From a bacterium (GTDB lineage Bacteria; Methylomirabilota; Methylomirabilia; Methylomirabilales; 2-02-FULL-66-22), in the NCBI GenBank assembly GCA_029580855.1, contig JAKPQH010000146.1, positions 1 to 64,000 on the forward strand: DNA of 64,000 nt, given 5' to 3'. Made by a program: the position numbers and the translations under genes. Below the pieces are notes generated by a model, which searched no databases, was not told where the DNA came from, and worked only from the letters and a program-made list of their open reading frames with translations. Positions 26,125-34,111 of this stretch are shown here, in pieces (position 1 is the stretch's first letter; every line of letters starts with the position of its first letter).

Positions 26125-26901
26125 TCATAGCATGGGGAGGAGTTCTGCGTAGGTGTGGATCGTCAGGTCAGGGCGGACGTCGCCGGGATCGGCGCCCGGC
26201 GGCGCGATCCAGATGGTCCCCAGGCCGACGCCCTCGGCGCCGCGGATGTCGGAGTGAATGCTGTCCCCGACCATGACCACGGCCTGCGGCGGTAGACCGA
26301 GACGCTCCAGCGCGGACCGAAAGAGAGGGGGTTCGGGTTTGCCGATCACCATGGGCCGGACACCCCCCGCTGCCGCCACCGCCTCGACGATGGCGCCGCA
26401 CCCCGGAAAGAACTCGCCGGCCTCGACGGGCAGCCTGGGGTCCAGATTCACCGCCACGAACGCCGCGCCGGCGCGGACCGCGCGGGCGAGCGCGGTGAGT
26501 TTGCGGTAGCCGAAGTCGTCGTCGTGGCCGATCACGACAACCTGCGCCCGGCGGTAGTCGTCCAGCGGCAAGACGGTGTGGCCGGCGGCCGCCAGCAGCG
26601 CCAGGAGCCGCGGCGAGCCCACGGCCAGCACGCGCGAGGGTCCATAGCGCGCGCGCAGGAGGGGGCCCGCGATCTCCGCCGCGGAGAGGATCTCCTCGGG
26701 GTCCGCCGCGATGTCCAACCGGCGGAGCTTGTCGAGCAATTCGTCGGCCGCCTGCCGGGAGTTGTTGGTCAGAAAAAGAACGCGGCGACCCGACCGCCGC
26801 AGCGCATCCAGCACGGTACCGACGCCCGGCAGCAGCGTCTCGCCGTTGTACACGCATCCGTCGAGATCGAAGACAAAGGCACGGAGCGATCGAAGGTCCA
26901 T
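26125..26901 (-). CDS. HAD-IIA family phosphatase (NagD/phosphoglycolate phosphatase-like)
   Basis: 258 residues. HAD motif I FDLDGCVYNG (nucleophile Asp12, acid Asp14), motif II FLTNNS, a C2 cap with VVVIGHDDDFGYRKL, a Lys in PMVIGKPEPPLF, and motif IV VMVGDSIHSDIRGA. This order and the cap type belong to the NagD/4-nitrophenylphosphatase group, which dephosphorylates sugar or nucleotide phosphates. Its gene is 25 bp downstream of a histidine phosphatase gene in the same orientation, so both may act on phosphorylated metabolites. The ATG has no better alternative. Confidence 0.9.
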   Translation of the reverse strand: MDLRSLRAFVFDLDGCVYNGETLLPGVGTVLDALRRSGRRVLFLTNNSRQAADELLDKLRRLDIAADPEEILSAAEIAGPLLRARYGPSRVLAVGSPRLLALLAAAGHTVLPLDDYRRAQVVVIGHDDDFGYRKLTALARAVRAGAAFVAVNLDPRLPVEAGEFFPGCGAIVEAVAAAGGVRPMVIGKPEPPLFRSALERLGLPPQAVVMVGDSIHSDIRGAEGVGLGTIWIAPPGADPGDVRPDLTIHTYAELLPML

Positions 26902-26926
26902 CGGCGCGGCTCCACAGGCAGCGCGG

Positions 26927-27607
26927 TCAGGGCGCGAGGTCGGCTCCGGGGCCGGTGTCGGTGAGGACGTCGCGCGGCGCGAGGTCGGCTCCGGCCTCGG
27001 CGAGATGGCAGGTGTCGTTGACCAACACCACGCGACGGGTGGCGCCGTTGACCTCCACGAGGTTGACCGCCGTGTTGTCCTGCTTGATCCGGAAGAGCGA
27101 TCGAATCTCCACCCCCAGGACGTGGCAGAGGAGCGCCTTGATGGGGCCGCCGTGGGAGACCACGATGACGTCCTTCCCCGGCTGCGCGACCCGCATACGC
27201 TCGAAGGCGCCCGTGACCCGTCCGGCGAATGCCTCCAGACGCTCGCCGTCGGGGGCGGGATGCGCCAGCGGGTCGTCCAGCCACCCCTCGTACGCGCCCG
27301 GAAAGGCCGCCTGAATCTCGGAGACCGTCATCCCCTCCCATCTTCCGAGACCCATCTCGCGAATGCCTGGCTCGGCAAACACGGGAAGGCCCGTGGCTGC
27401 TCGGACCGCCTCGGCCGTTTCCGCCGCGCGACGAAGCGGACTCGTGTAGACCGCCCCCGCTTCCGGCAGGAGCACACGAAGCCGGCGCGCCACCAGCTCC
27501 GCCTGCCGCCGGCCCCGCGTCGAGAGCGGCGGATCCTGGTTTCCCTGGATCCGCCGCTCGCCGTTCCACACGGATTCGCCGTGGCGGATGAGCAGAAATC
27601 TGGCCAC
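26927..27607 (-). CDS. Histidine phosphatase (phosphoglycerate mutase-like)
   Basis: 226 residues. Catalytic RHGE at residues 8-11 (His9), the second His152 in VVSHGGPI, Glu84 in EPGIREMGLGRWEG and TSPLRRAAETAE define the cofactor-independent phosphatase branch (GpmB/CobC-like) rather than glycolytic mutase. The C-terminus carries a duplicated GADLAP. It is encoded by two identical 19-bp segments (26931-26949 and 26976-26994) 45 bp apart, a recent in-frame duplication. GTG start at 27607. Position between an SDR and a HAD phosphatase gives no specific pathway. Confidence 0.9.
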   Translation of the reverse strand: MARFLLIRHGESVWNGERRIQGNQDPPLSTRGRRQAELVARRLRVLLPEAGAVYTSPLRRAAETAEAVRAATGLPVFAEPGIREMGLGRWEGMTVSEIQAAFPGAYEGWLDDPLAHPAPDGERLEAFAGRVTGAFERMRVAQPGKDVIVVSHGGPIKALLCHVLGVEIRSLFRIKQDNTAVNLVEVNGATRRVVLVNDTCHLAEAGADLAPRDVLTDTGPGADLAP

Positions 27608-27628
27608 CGCGTCCGACTCAACGAGTCA

Positions 27629-28402
27629 TTACAGGCTGTAACCGCCGTCCACCACCAGGTTGCAGCCCGTGGTGAAATTCGAGGCGTCCGATGCCAGGTA
27701 CACCACGGTGCCCCCCAGGTCCTCGTACGCTTGCCCGTACCGCTTGATCACTCCCTGGTCCACGCGGATGGCGCGGATGGCGGGATTGTCGGAGCGCGCC
27801 GCGTTGCCGGGCGTCCGAAAATAGCCCGGGCTGATGGAGTTCACGTAGATCTTGTGCCGGGCCCATTCCACCGCCAGCGACTTGGTGAGCATCACCACCC
27901 CCGCCTTGGCGGCGTTGTAATGGCAGTAGTCGGCGTCCCGATTCACGTGGAACGACGACATGGAGGCGATATTGATGATCTTGCCGCCGCCCTGCTGGAT
28001 CATGTGCGGCGCCACCGCTTTGCAGCACAGAAATACTCCCTTCAGGTCCACGGCCAGCATCCGGTCCCAGTCCGGCACGCTCATCTCCAAGGCGGAGAGC
28101 GGCTGCGCGTAGCCGGCGTTGTTGACCAGGATGTCGAGGCGTTTCCACTCCTCGATCACGCTCTTGAACATCGCCTGTACGGCCTCGAAGTCGGTCACGT
28201 CCGACTTGAAGGGCAGGGCGCGTCGTCCGCGCTCGCGGACCATCGCCGCCGTCTCCTCCGCAGCCGGCAGGTCGAGCTCCGCGATGGCGATGTCCGCCCC
28301 GGCCTCGGCCAGGGCCAACGCCATGCCCTGCCCCAGACCGCGGCCGGCTCCGGTGACCAGCGCGGTCTTCCCCAACAGCGAGAAACGGTCCAGGATCCCC
28401 AT
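27629..28402 (-). CDS. Short-chain dehydrogenase/reductase
   Basis: 257 residues, classical SDR. Cofactor motif TGAGRGLG (17-24), NNAG (94-97), catalytic Ser149 and YxxxK (Tyr162, Lys166 in HYNAAKAG), and a C-terminal FTTGCNLVVDGGYSL. The acidic residue after the second strand (AELD) favours NAD(H). Such enzymes oxidise or reduce alcohols, sugars or sugar acids; substrate unknown. ATG at 28402 is chosen because GGGAGG lies 6 nt before it, while the ATG at 28408 would be adjacent to that ribosome-binding site. Confidence 0.92.
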   Translation of the reverse strand: MGILDRFSLLGKTALVTGAGRGLGQGMALALAEAGADIAIAELDLPAAEETAAMVRERGRRALPFKSDVTDFEAVQAMFKSVIEEWKRLDILVNNAGYAQPLSALEMSVPDWDRMLAVDLKGVFLCCKAVAPHMIQQGGGKIINIASMSSFHVNRDADYCHYNAAKAGVVMLTKSLAVEWARHKIYVNSISPGYFRTPGNAARSDNPAIRAIRVDQGVIKRYGQAYEDLGGTVVYLASDASNFTTGCNLVVDGGYSL

Positions 28403-28466
28403 CGTCATCCTCCCATCTCAAAAACAGGCATGCAAAAGGGCCCCAACGCCGACTTCAAAAAACCCC

Positions 28467-28496
28467 TTGAAATTTCAGGAAAAGACGCGGTAGCAT
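28467..28496 (+). promoter_or_regulatory. Possible promoter of the response regulator gene
   Basis: TTGAAA (28467-28472), 18-nt spacer, TAGCAT (28491-28496). The -35 overlaps the palindrome TGAAATTTCA (28468-28477). The start codon is 56 nt downstream. Confidence 0.35.
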
Positions 28497-28551
28497 GCCA
28501 TTCTCCACCGCAAGACCTTCTCGGCCCCGCAGCGCAGCGGAGGACCTCCCC

Positions 28552-28980
28552 ATGGCCAAGCCCACCGTCCTGATCGTCGAGGACAGCCCGGACATCTCCC
28601 AGCCCATCGCCGACGCACTGCGGTTCGCCGACTTCAACACGCTCCAGGCCTACAACGCGGTCCAGGGGCTTCAATTCGCCAGCGAACACCGCCCGGACCT
28701 CATCCTCATGGACATCCAGCTCCCCGACCTGGACGGGCTCTCCGCCGCCAGCACGCTCAAAAGCGATCCCGCCGTCAGGCACATCCCCATCGTGGCGATG
28801 ACCGCGTACGACGTGGCGGGCGATCAGGCCAAAGCCATCTCGCGTCACTGTGTCGGCCACGCGCAGAAGCCGGTCCGCCCGCGAGATCTTGTCACCCTGA
28901 TCTCTGCGATCCTCAAGCTCCGCTCGGAACCGACAGCCCGCCCGACACAGAGCCCGAGTCCGCGGACGCCCCGCAAGTAA
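28552..28980 (+). CDS. Single-domain response regulator (CheY-like)
   Basis: 142 residues comprising one receiver domain and a Pro/Ser/Arg-rich tail of ~25 residues. Acidic pair Glu10/Asp11, phosphorylated Asp54 (LILMDIQLPDLDG), Thr84 (VAMTAYD) and Lys106 (QKPVRP) are all present. No output domain, so it acts by protein contact or in a phosphorelay. GGAGG precedes the ATG at 28552. No kinase gene is adjacent; the only histidine kinase in the window (12062) is also an orphan, so pairing is possible but unsupported. Confidence 0.9.
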   Translation: MAKPTVLIVEDSPDISQPIADALRFADFNTLQAYNAVQGLQFASEHRPDLILMDIQLPDLDGLSAASTLKSDPAVRHIPIVAMTAYDVAGDQAKAISRHCVGHAQKPVRPRDLVTLISAILKLRSEPTARPTQSPSPRTPRK

Positions 28981-29108
28981 GCGCCCGTTGGCGGTCGGCG
29001 CTGGGGCTGGAAGCGGCGTTTAACCTACCATAGGCTTGGACGAAATTCAGCACAAACCGGCGTCACGGTCCGCCGACCCGACGCGGAGATCTCCCCATGT
29101 CCGCCAGG

Positions 29109-30017
29109 TCAGGTCCGCAGGCGGGGGTCCATGGCGTCCCGGACGGCGTCGCCGAAGAGGTTGAGCCCGAGAACAGACACGGCGATGGCGCAGCCCGGGA
29201 AGACGGCGATCCAGGGGGCGTTGCGGATGTATTTCTGGGAGTCCTGAAGCACGTTTCCCCACGTCGGCGTGGGCGGCGGCTCGCCCAGCCCCAGGAAGGA
29301 GAGCGCGGCCTCGGCCAGCAGGACCTCGGCGAAATAGAGGCTGAGCTGGACCACGACCACCGACAGGCAGTTGGGGAGCACCGTGCGGAGGATCAGCCGC
29401 CAGCGCGGCGTCCCGAGCGCCTGGGCGGCGACGATGTACTCCTGGGCGACGACGCTGAGGGCAATGCCCCGGGTCACCCGCACGATGCGCGGCAGGTAGA
29501 CGACGCCGAGCGCGATGATGATGCTCCGCGTGCCGGTCCCCAAGGCGGCCGCGATCGCCACCGCCAGCAGGAGCGGCGGGAAGGACATCAAGAGATCCAT
29601 CAACCGCATGATGACACCGGCGATCCGCGCCGAGCTGACGCCCGCCACGATCCCGAGCAGCACGCCCGGCAATGCCGCGGCGATCATAGTGAACAGCGAT
29701 GCCATCAGGCTCACCCGAGCCCCATGGACCACCCGGCTCAGGACATCCCGCCCGAGCTGGTCGGTCCCGAACCAGTGACCCGGACCCGGTGGCAGGAACC
29801 GCTGCGGGATATTCAGCTTGACCGGGCTGGGGAGGCCGAGGAACGGCGCGGCGATGGCGACGAGGACCAGGCTGAGGACGATCACGCTGCCGACCAGCGA
29901 GAGGCGATTGCGGCGGAGCTGCCGCCAGATATGCAGAAGCCGTGCGCCCCAGGTTGGCGGCGGCGGAATGCACGGTGTTCCGGTCGCGCACGCGGAAAGG
30001 CTCGTTGCGTGTGTCAC
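29109..30017 (-). CDS. Dpp/Opp-type ABC transporter permease, DppC-like
   Basis: 302 residues: six membrane helices, the N-terminal RRNRLSLVGSVIVLSLVLVA segment, FGTDQLGRDVLSRVVHGARV (the DppC/OppC-N hallmark) and the EAA loop VAAQALGTPRWRLILRTVLP. It forms a heterodimer with the DppB-like protein for import of peptides or other small ligands. GTG start at 30017, 18 nt after the DppB stop. No ATPase genes (DppD/DppF) follow within the window, so the complex may share ATPases encoded elsewhere. Confidence 0.93.
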   Translation of the reverse strand: MTHATSLSACATGTPCIPPPPTWGARLLHIWRQLRRNRLSLVGSVIVLSLVLVAIAAPFLGLPSPVKLNIPQRFLPPGPGHWFGTDQLGRDVLSRVVHGARVSLMASLFTMIAAALPGVLLGIVAGVSSARIAGVIMRLMDLLMSFPPLLLAVAIAAALGTGTRSIIIALGVVYLPRIVRVTRGIALSVVAQEYIVAAQALGTPRWRLILRTVLPNCLSVVVVQLSLYFAEVLLAEAALSFLGLGEPPPTPTWGNVLQDSQKYIRNAPWIAVFPGCAIAVSVLGLNLFGDAVRDAMDPRLRT

Positions 30018-30035
30018 AGTCGGGCTCGTCCCGCC

Positions 30036-30989
30036 TCACCCGAGGCGCAGCCGCGGGTCCAGGTAAGTGTACAGAACGTCCACAAACAGGTTGATCAGCA
30101 CGTAAAGAACCGAGATGTACAGGATCAGCCCTTGAATCACGGGAAGATCCCGGTTGTAGAGCGCCGTGATCACCAGCTGCCCCACGCCCGGCAGGACAAA
30201 GAGCGTCTCGATGACGGCGCTCCCGCCGAGCAGAATCCCCATATTGATGCCCATGACCGTCACGGCCGGGATGAGCGCGTTGCGTAACGCGTGCCGGAAC
30301 AGGACCACACGTTCGCGTAACCCCTTGGCTCGCGCTGTCCGGATGTACTCCTGCCCCAGAATCTCCAAGACGCTGCTCCGGACCAGGCGCGCCAGGAGGG
30401 CTGTGAGATACGTGCCCAAGGCGCAACTGGGCAGGATGAGAAACCGCAAACCGCTCCACAGGTCGGTGACGACGGAGGTGTATCCCACCACGGGCAGCAG
30501 GTTCAGCTTCAACGAGAAGAGGATGATCAACATGAGGCCCAGCCAGAAGCTGGGCATGGAGAGGCTGACAAGGGTGAGGACGCGTGCCGCGTGGTCCACC
30601 CACGAGTTGCGGAACACCGCGGACACGAGGCCCGCGGGCACCCCGATGATGATGGAGATGAGAAGCGCAAGGCAGACCAAGGACAGCGTGGTGGGAAACC
30701 GCCAGATGAGCTCGTCGACCACCCGGGTCTTGTTGTAGAGGGATTCGCCGAGGTCGCCCCGGACCACCCGGCTCAACCACTCCCAGTAGCGGACGGGCAG
30801 CGGGCGATCGAGACCCAGCTGCGTCCGGAGCTCCGCCACCTGCTGAGGGGTCCCCTCCCCGCCCAGCATCACCAGCGCCGGATCGCCGGGGATGACGTGC
30901 ACCAGGGCGAAGGACGCGATGGAGAGCGCAAACAGCATCGGAACGAGAGCGATCAGGCGGGCGATGACGTGTCGCAGCAGCGGCGGCAT
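30036..30989 (-). CDS. Dpp/Opp-type ABC transporter permease, DppB-like
   Basis: 317 residues with six membrane helices. FALVHVIPGDPALVMLGG near the N-terminus, LGLDRPLPVRYWEWLSRVVR and the EAA-type loop RTARAKGLRERVVLFRHALR identify the DppB/OppB subfamily. It ends with VDVLYTYLDPRLRLG. It partners the DppC-like permease encoded next. A 15-bp perfect inverted repeat separates its gene from the binding-protein gene upstream, probably giving lower permease than binding-protein expression. Confidence 0.94.
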   Translation of the reverse strand: MPPLLRHVIARLIALVPMLFALSIASFALVHVIPGDPALVMLGGEGTPQQVAELRTQLGLDRPLPVRYWEWLSRVVRGDLGESLYNKTRVVDELIWRFPTTLSLVCLALLISIIIGVPAGLVSAVFRNSWVDHAARVLTLVSLSMPSFWLGLMLIILFSLKLNLLPVVGYTSVVTDLWSGLRFLILPSCALGTYLTALLARLVRSSVLEILGQEYIRTARAKGLRERVVLFRHALRNALIPAVTVMGINMGILLGGSAVIETLFVLPGVGQLVITALYNRDLPVIQGLILYISVLYVLINLFVDVLYTYLDPRLRLG

Positions 30990-31023
30990 GAGGGATCCCG
31001 TGATTCCGCGGCCAACGGCAAAC

Positions 31024-31063
31024 GCCGAGCCGGGGCGAAGCCTGTTCCTCGCCCCGGCTCGGC
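31024..31063. repeat. Intercistronic 15-bp hairpin between binding-protein and permease genes
   Basis: GCCGAGCCGGGGCGA (31024-31038) and TCGCCCCGGCTCGGC (31049-31063) are perfect inverted arms with a 10-nt loop. It lies just after the stop of the solute-binding protein gene and has no T-run. Hairpins at this place commonly stabilise the 5' message for the abundant binding protein. The adjoining 31062-31092 is a low-complexity GGCGCTTGGCACTCGG-type run. Confidence 0.75.
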
Positions 31064-31092
31064 TCTAGGCGCTTGGCACTCGGTGCTCGGCG

Positions 31093-32646
31093 CTACTTCC
31101 CAACCGTGACGTTCCAGGTACGGGCATACCCCGCGGACCAGAGCTGCCATCCCTGGACGTTGCTCCGCCAGCCCTGGACCTGCGGCTCGTAGATCAGCGG
31201 GATCCACGGCACATCGGTCCGGAGCAGCGTCTCGAGGTCGGCGAACACCTTGGTCCGATCCTCCTGTTTCATGGTCGTCCGTGCGGCCCGGCACAGCCGG
31301 TCGTACTCGGGGTTCTTGTATCCCGTCGAGGTGCTGGTGCTTTCCCAGAACTGGCAGTAGTAGATCTCGGCATCCGGCCGCGGGCTGAGACCAGACAGGA
31401 AAAAGGCGAACTCGCCCCCGTCCCATGTGGTCTGCAAGGCGGCCGATTCCAGCGTGCGGACGCGGACGTTCATCCCCACGGCTTGCATCTGCGCTTGCAG
31501 CACAACGGCGATCTCCGGATAGATGCTGGGCTGGAGATGGGAGTCGAGGATGATCTCCTCGCCCTTGTAGCCGGCTTCCTTCAAAAGCTGCTTGGCCTTC
31601 TCGGGATTGGGCTTGCCGAACGGGTCGTTGGCGTGCACGGCGCCGAAGTATGGGGTGCCTACGGGGATTCCGGCCGGTGCGGGCTTGCCGAGCCCGAACG
31701 TCACGGCCTTGACGATCTCCTCCTTGTCGATGGCGTACCCCACCGCCTGGCGGAGCTTCGGGTTGTTCATGAAGATGCCCTTCTTGAACCCGAAGCGAAG
31801 ATCGGCAAACGAGACACCCGGCTTGGCGGCAACGGTGAGGCCCGGCTTGCCCTTGTACCGCTCGACGTCCTGCTGCGTGAGCGCCAGGGCCACGTCCACG
31901 TCGCCGCGCTCCAGTGCCGCCGCCCGCACGGAGGAGTCGCGGATGGGGATGAAGTCCACCTGATCCACCAGCGCCAGGCGCTTCCCGGTGAACCCGGATG
32001 TGGGCCGATCATCCACGGTGTAGCCGGCGAATTTCCTGAGCCGGATGACGCTGTCCTTCTTCCATTCCACGAACTCGAACGGTCCTGTCCCCACCGGCTT
32101 GGTGATCGTGCCGCCTTGCCGCTCCGCCTCGCCGTCCGGGTAGATCACGGCCGGGGCGATGGGGTTCGCCAGGGTCGCCACGAAGCCGGCGTTCATCTCG
32201 TTGAGCGTGATCTTCACCGTCAGCGGGTCGGCGGCCTCGATGGATTTGATGAGCTTCTTCAACTGCCCGGATCGAGGCCCTTTGGCTTGCATCTTGGTGA
32301 TGGAGTACACCACATCCTTGGCGTCCAGGGTCTTGCCGCTGTGGAACTTCACCCCGCTGCGGAGCGTGAGCGTGTACACCAGGCCATCGGGACTGACCGT
32401 GTACTTGTCGACCAGGGAGGGGCGCGGCCCCATGTCCTCACCCAGCGCAAAAAGCATGTCGTAGACGTTGAGCAGCACGACGCGATTCAGATAGTGGGTC
32501 GTCAGGTGCAAGTCGACGTCAGAGATGTCCCCGTCGGCGGCGATCTTGAGGACGGTGCCCGCCGGCGCCGACCCGACCGGCCCGAGCAGGAGCGCGAAGA
32601 CGAGGAAACTTCCGGCGATCCATGCCAAACATCCACGGCGTGTCAT
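31093..32646 (-). CDS. Extracellular solute-binding protein family 5 (DppA/OppA-like)
   Basis: 517 residues: Sec signal peptide (about 1-30, ending AGTV), then the family 5 bilobed binding fold with LTLRSGVKFHSGKTLDAKDVV, GTGPFEFVEWKKDS, RQAVGYAIDKEEIV and LKEAGYKGEE. It delivers a ligand to the DppB/DppC permeases encoded downstream. Family 5 proteins bind peptides, nickel, opines or sugars; here the upstream creatininase-family gene makes an amide or amino-acid derivative a reasonable guess. AAGGAGG precedes the ATG. Confidence 0.94.
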   Translation of the reverse strand: MTRRGCLAWIAGSFLVFALLLGPVGSAPAGTVLKIAADGDISDVDLHLTTHYLNRVVLLNVYDMLFALGEDMGPRPSLVDKYTVSPDGLVYTLTLRSGVKFHSGKTLDAKDVVYSITKMQAKGPRSGQLKKLIKSIEAADPLTVKITLNEMNAGFVATLANPIAPAVIYPDGEAERQGGTITKPVGTGPFEFVEWKKDSVIRLRKFAGYTVDDRPTSGFTGKRLALVDQVDFIPIRDSSVRAAALERGDVDVALALTQQDVERYKGKPGLTVAAKPGVSFADLRFGFKKGIFMNNPKLRQAVGYAIDKEEIVKAVTFGLGKPAPAGIPVGTPYFGAVHANDPFGKPNPEKAKQLLKEAGYKGEEIILDSHLQPSIYPEIAVVLQAQMQAVGMNVRVRTLESAALQTTWDGGEFAFFLSGLSPRPDAEIYYCQFWESTSTSTGYKNPEYDRLCRAARTTMKQEDRTKVFADLETLLRTDVPWIPLIYEPQVQGWRSNVQGWQLWSAGYARTWNVTVGK

Positions 32647-32706
32647 GGGCGGACCTCCTTCTCTGAAAGTCTTTCCTCCGGGGTTGCGTCACACGCAAGA
32701 AAGCGA

Positions 32707-32789
32707 TCAGCGGTCGGCCAAAGACGGAACCCCCAGCGCGCGCCGGCGCTCCGGTTTTTTCTTTGGTTTCGCCGAACGCTGACCGCTGA
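32707..32789. repeat. Interrupted inverted repeat TCAGCGGTC / GACCGCTGA
   Basis: TCAGCGGTC (32707-32715) and GACCGCTGA (32781-32789), with CCAAAG/CTTTGG inside, fold a long hairpin over the spacer between the creatininase-like and binding-protein genes. The flank GCTGAACGCTGACCGCTGA-like wording is repetitive and could be an intergenic REP-type element. Confidence 0.5.
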
Positions 32790-32808
32790 AGGCTGAACGC
32801 TCACCCCG

Positions 32809-33624
32809 CTACCACCGAATGTCCTTCTGCGCGGGCAACCGGTGCTGGTCCGAGCGGACCTCGATGGGCCAGGTCCGGAACTCTTCCAACCAGGCCAGCA
32901 TGTGCTTCATCACGATCTCCAGGATCTGCTTGCCCTTCGCGGCGGTGGCCTTGGTGGGATCGCCGTGGATTCCCGTCTTCGTCCAGCGGCCCCAGAAGTC
33001 GTTGAAGCGGACGGCCTTGGTGGAGTCTGAGCTCATGTACTGTCCGACGCGATCGTTGCCGAAGACCGCCTTGTCCAGCTGGACCCGCTCTTGGGCGAAG
33101 TGCAGGTACAACGACGTCTCCATCTCGTCGGCGTGCGCGTGAACCGTGCTCTCCAGCAGCGCTTCGTACTCGGCCTTCCCCATGGCGAAGTAGCCGAAGG
33201 CGCAGCAGATGGACGGCGTCTCCAGCACCGTGCGCCGCGCCACCAGGTCCACCAGCGGCCCGTTGCTCCCGTGGCCGTTCACCAGGGCGATGCGCTTGAA
33301 ACCATGGTACGCCACGCTCTTGGTCACATCCAGGCAATAGTTGATGAAATGATCCGGCTGGATGTGGATGGTCCCCGGGAAGTCGATGTGGTGGAGGTTG
33401 AGTCCGCACGGGATCGCGGGAAGGACGAGGACCTTGTCGGGCGCGCGGCGGCCCAACTCGTGGCAGACCTCCCGGACCAGGAACAGGTCCACGTCCAGGG
33501 GCATGTGAGGCCCGTGTTGCTCGGTCGAGCCGGTGGGCAGGATGACCACCTTCTGCATCGCGATGGCGTCGTTCATCTCGGGCCAGGTCAGTTTGTTGTA
33601 CTCGTAGATCTCGCGGGCGCGCAT
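32809..33624 (-). CDS. Creatininase-family amidohydrolase
   Basis: 271 residues. Metal-binding features of the family are visible: GSTEQHGPHMPLDVD (Glu35, His37 and Asp46 region), VNGHGSNGPL and HADEMETS. The family includes creatininase, mycofactocin peptidase MftE and other zinc/manganese amidohydrolases that open cyclic amides. It is the first gene of the peptide-transporter operon, 162 bp before the binding protein, which suggests it processes the imported compound in the cytoplasm. GAGGAGGAC precedes the ATG. Exact substrate unknown. Confidence 0.9.
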   Translation of the reverse strand: MRAREIYEYNKLTWPEMNDAIAMQKVVILPTGSTEQHGPHMPLDVDLFLVREVCHELGRRAPDKVLVLPAIPCGLNLHHIDFPGTIHIQPDHFINYCLDVTKSVAYHGFKRIALVNGHGSNGPLVDLVARRTVLETPSICCAFGYFAMGKAEYEALLESTVHAHADEMETSLYLHFAQERVQLDKAVFGNDRVGQYMSSDSTKAVRFNDFWGRWTKTGIHGDPTKATAAKGKQILEIVMKHMLAWLEEFRTWPIEVRSDQHRLPAQKDIRW

Positions 33625-34111
33625 GCGGTCCTCCTCGCAGGGTGGACGGGACGGACGGATCGATGGGCGGCGGCATGGATCATCGACGCCAAGCCGGTCG
33701 CACGCCGACAGCGGTTGCGGCCGGAGTCCTCACATCACCGCACCGCCACACGCCGGGTGCGGGCGTTGTATCAGAGGTGGCATGGACTGTCAAGGCAAGC
33801 GGAAAAAGAGGAGTGCCCGGGACGTCCCGCGCCCGGTCGCGGCGTTACGCGTCGGCCCTCCTCTTCCCCCCGTGCCCCCGGTCACCAGGGGCCACCGAAT
33901 GCGGAAGGTCGCCCCTGTCCCCGGCGCGCGGTCGCACCAGCGCGCCCCGCCCATGGCCCGGACGGGCTTCCGGCTCTGCGCCGGGCGTCGGCCCGTCTGC
34001 GGCTCATCGCGTCCTTTTGCCTTTGGTCGCAGACGACGTCCGCCTCCATCGCCTCGTGCGCGGATCGAAAAACGCAAACAAACGTCGCCGGACGAGGCCC
34101 GGTGGACGCCG
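33625..34111. other. Gene-free 487-bp spacer
   Basis: Lies upstream of the creatininase-like gene and downstream of the ABC ATPase gene. It should hold the promoter of the peptide-transporter operon, but I see no convincing -35/-10 pair, repeat or remnant. Confidence 0.4.

Noticed and set aside
28552..28980. Cognate pairing of the single-domain regulator with the histidine kinase at 12062
   Set aside because: They are 14 kb apart on the same strand with unrelated operons between; no sequence evidence links them.
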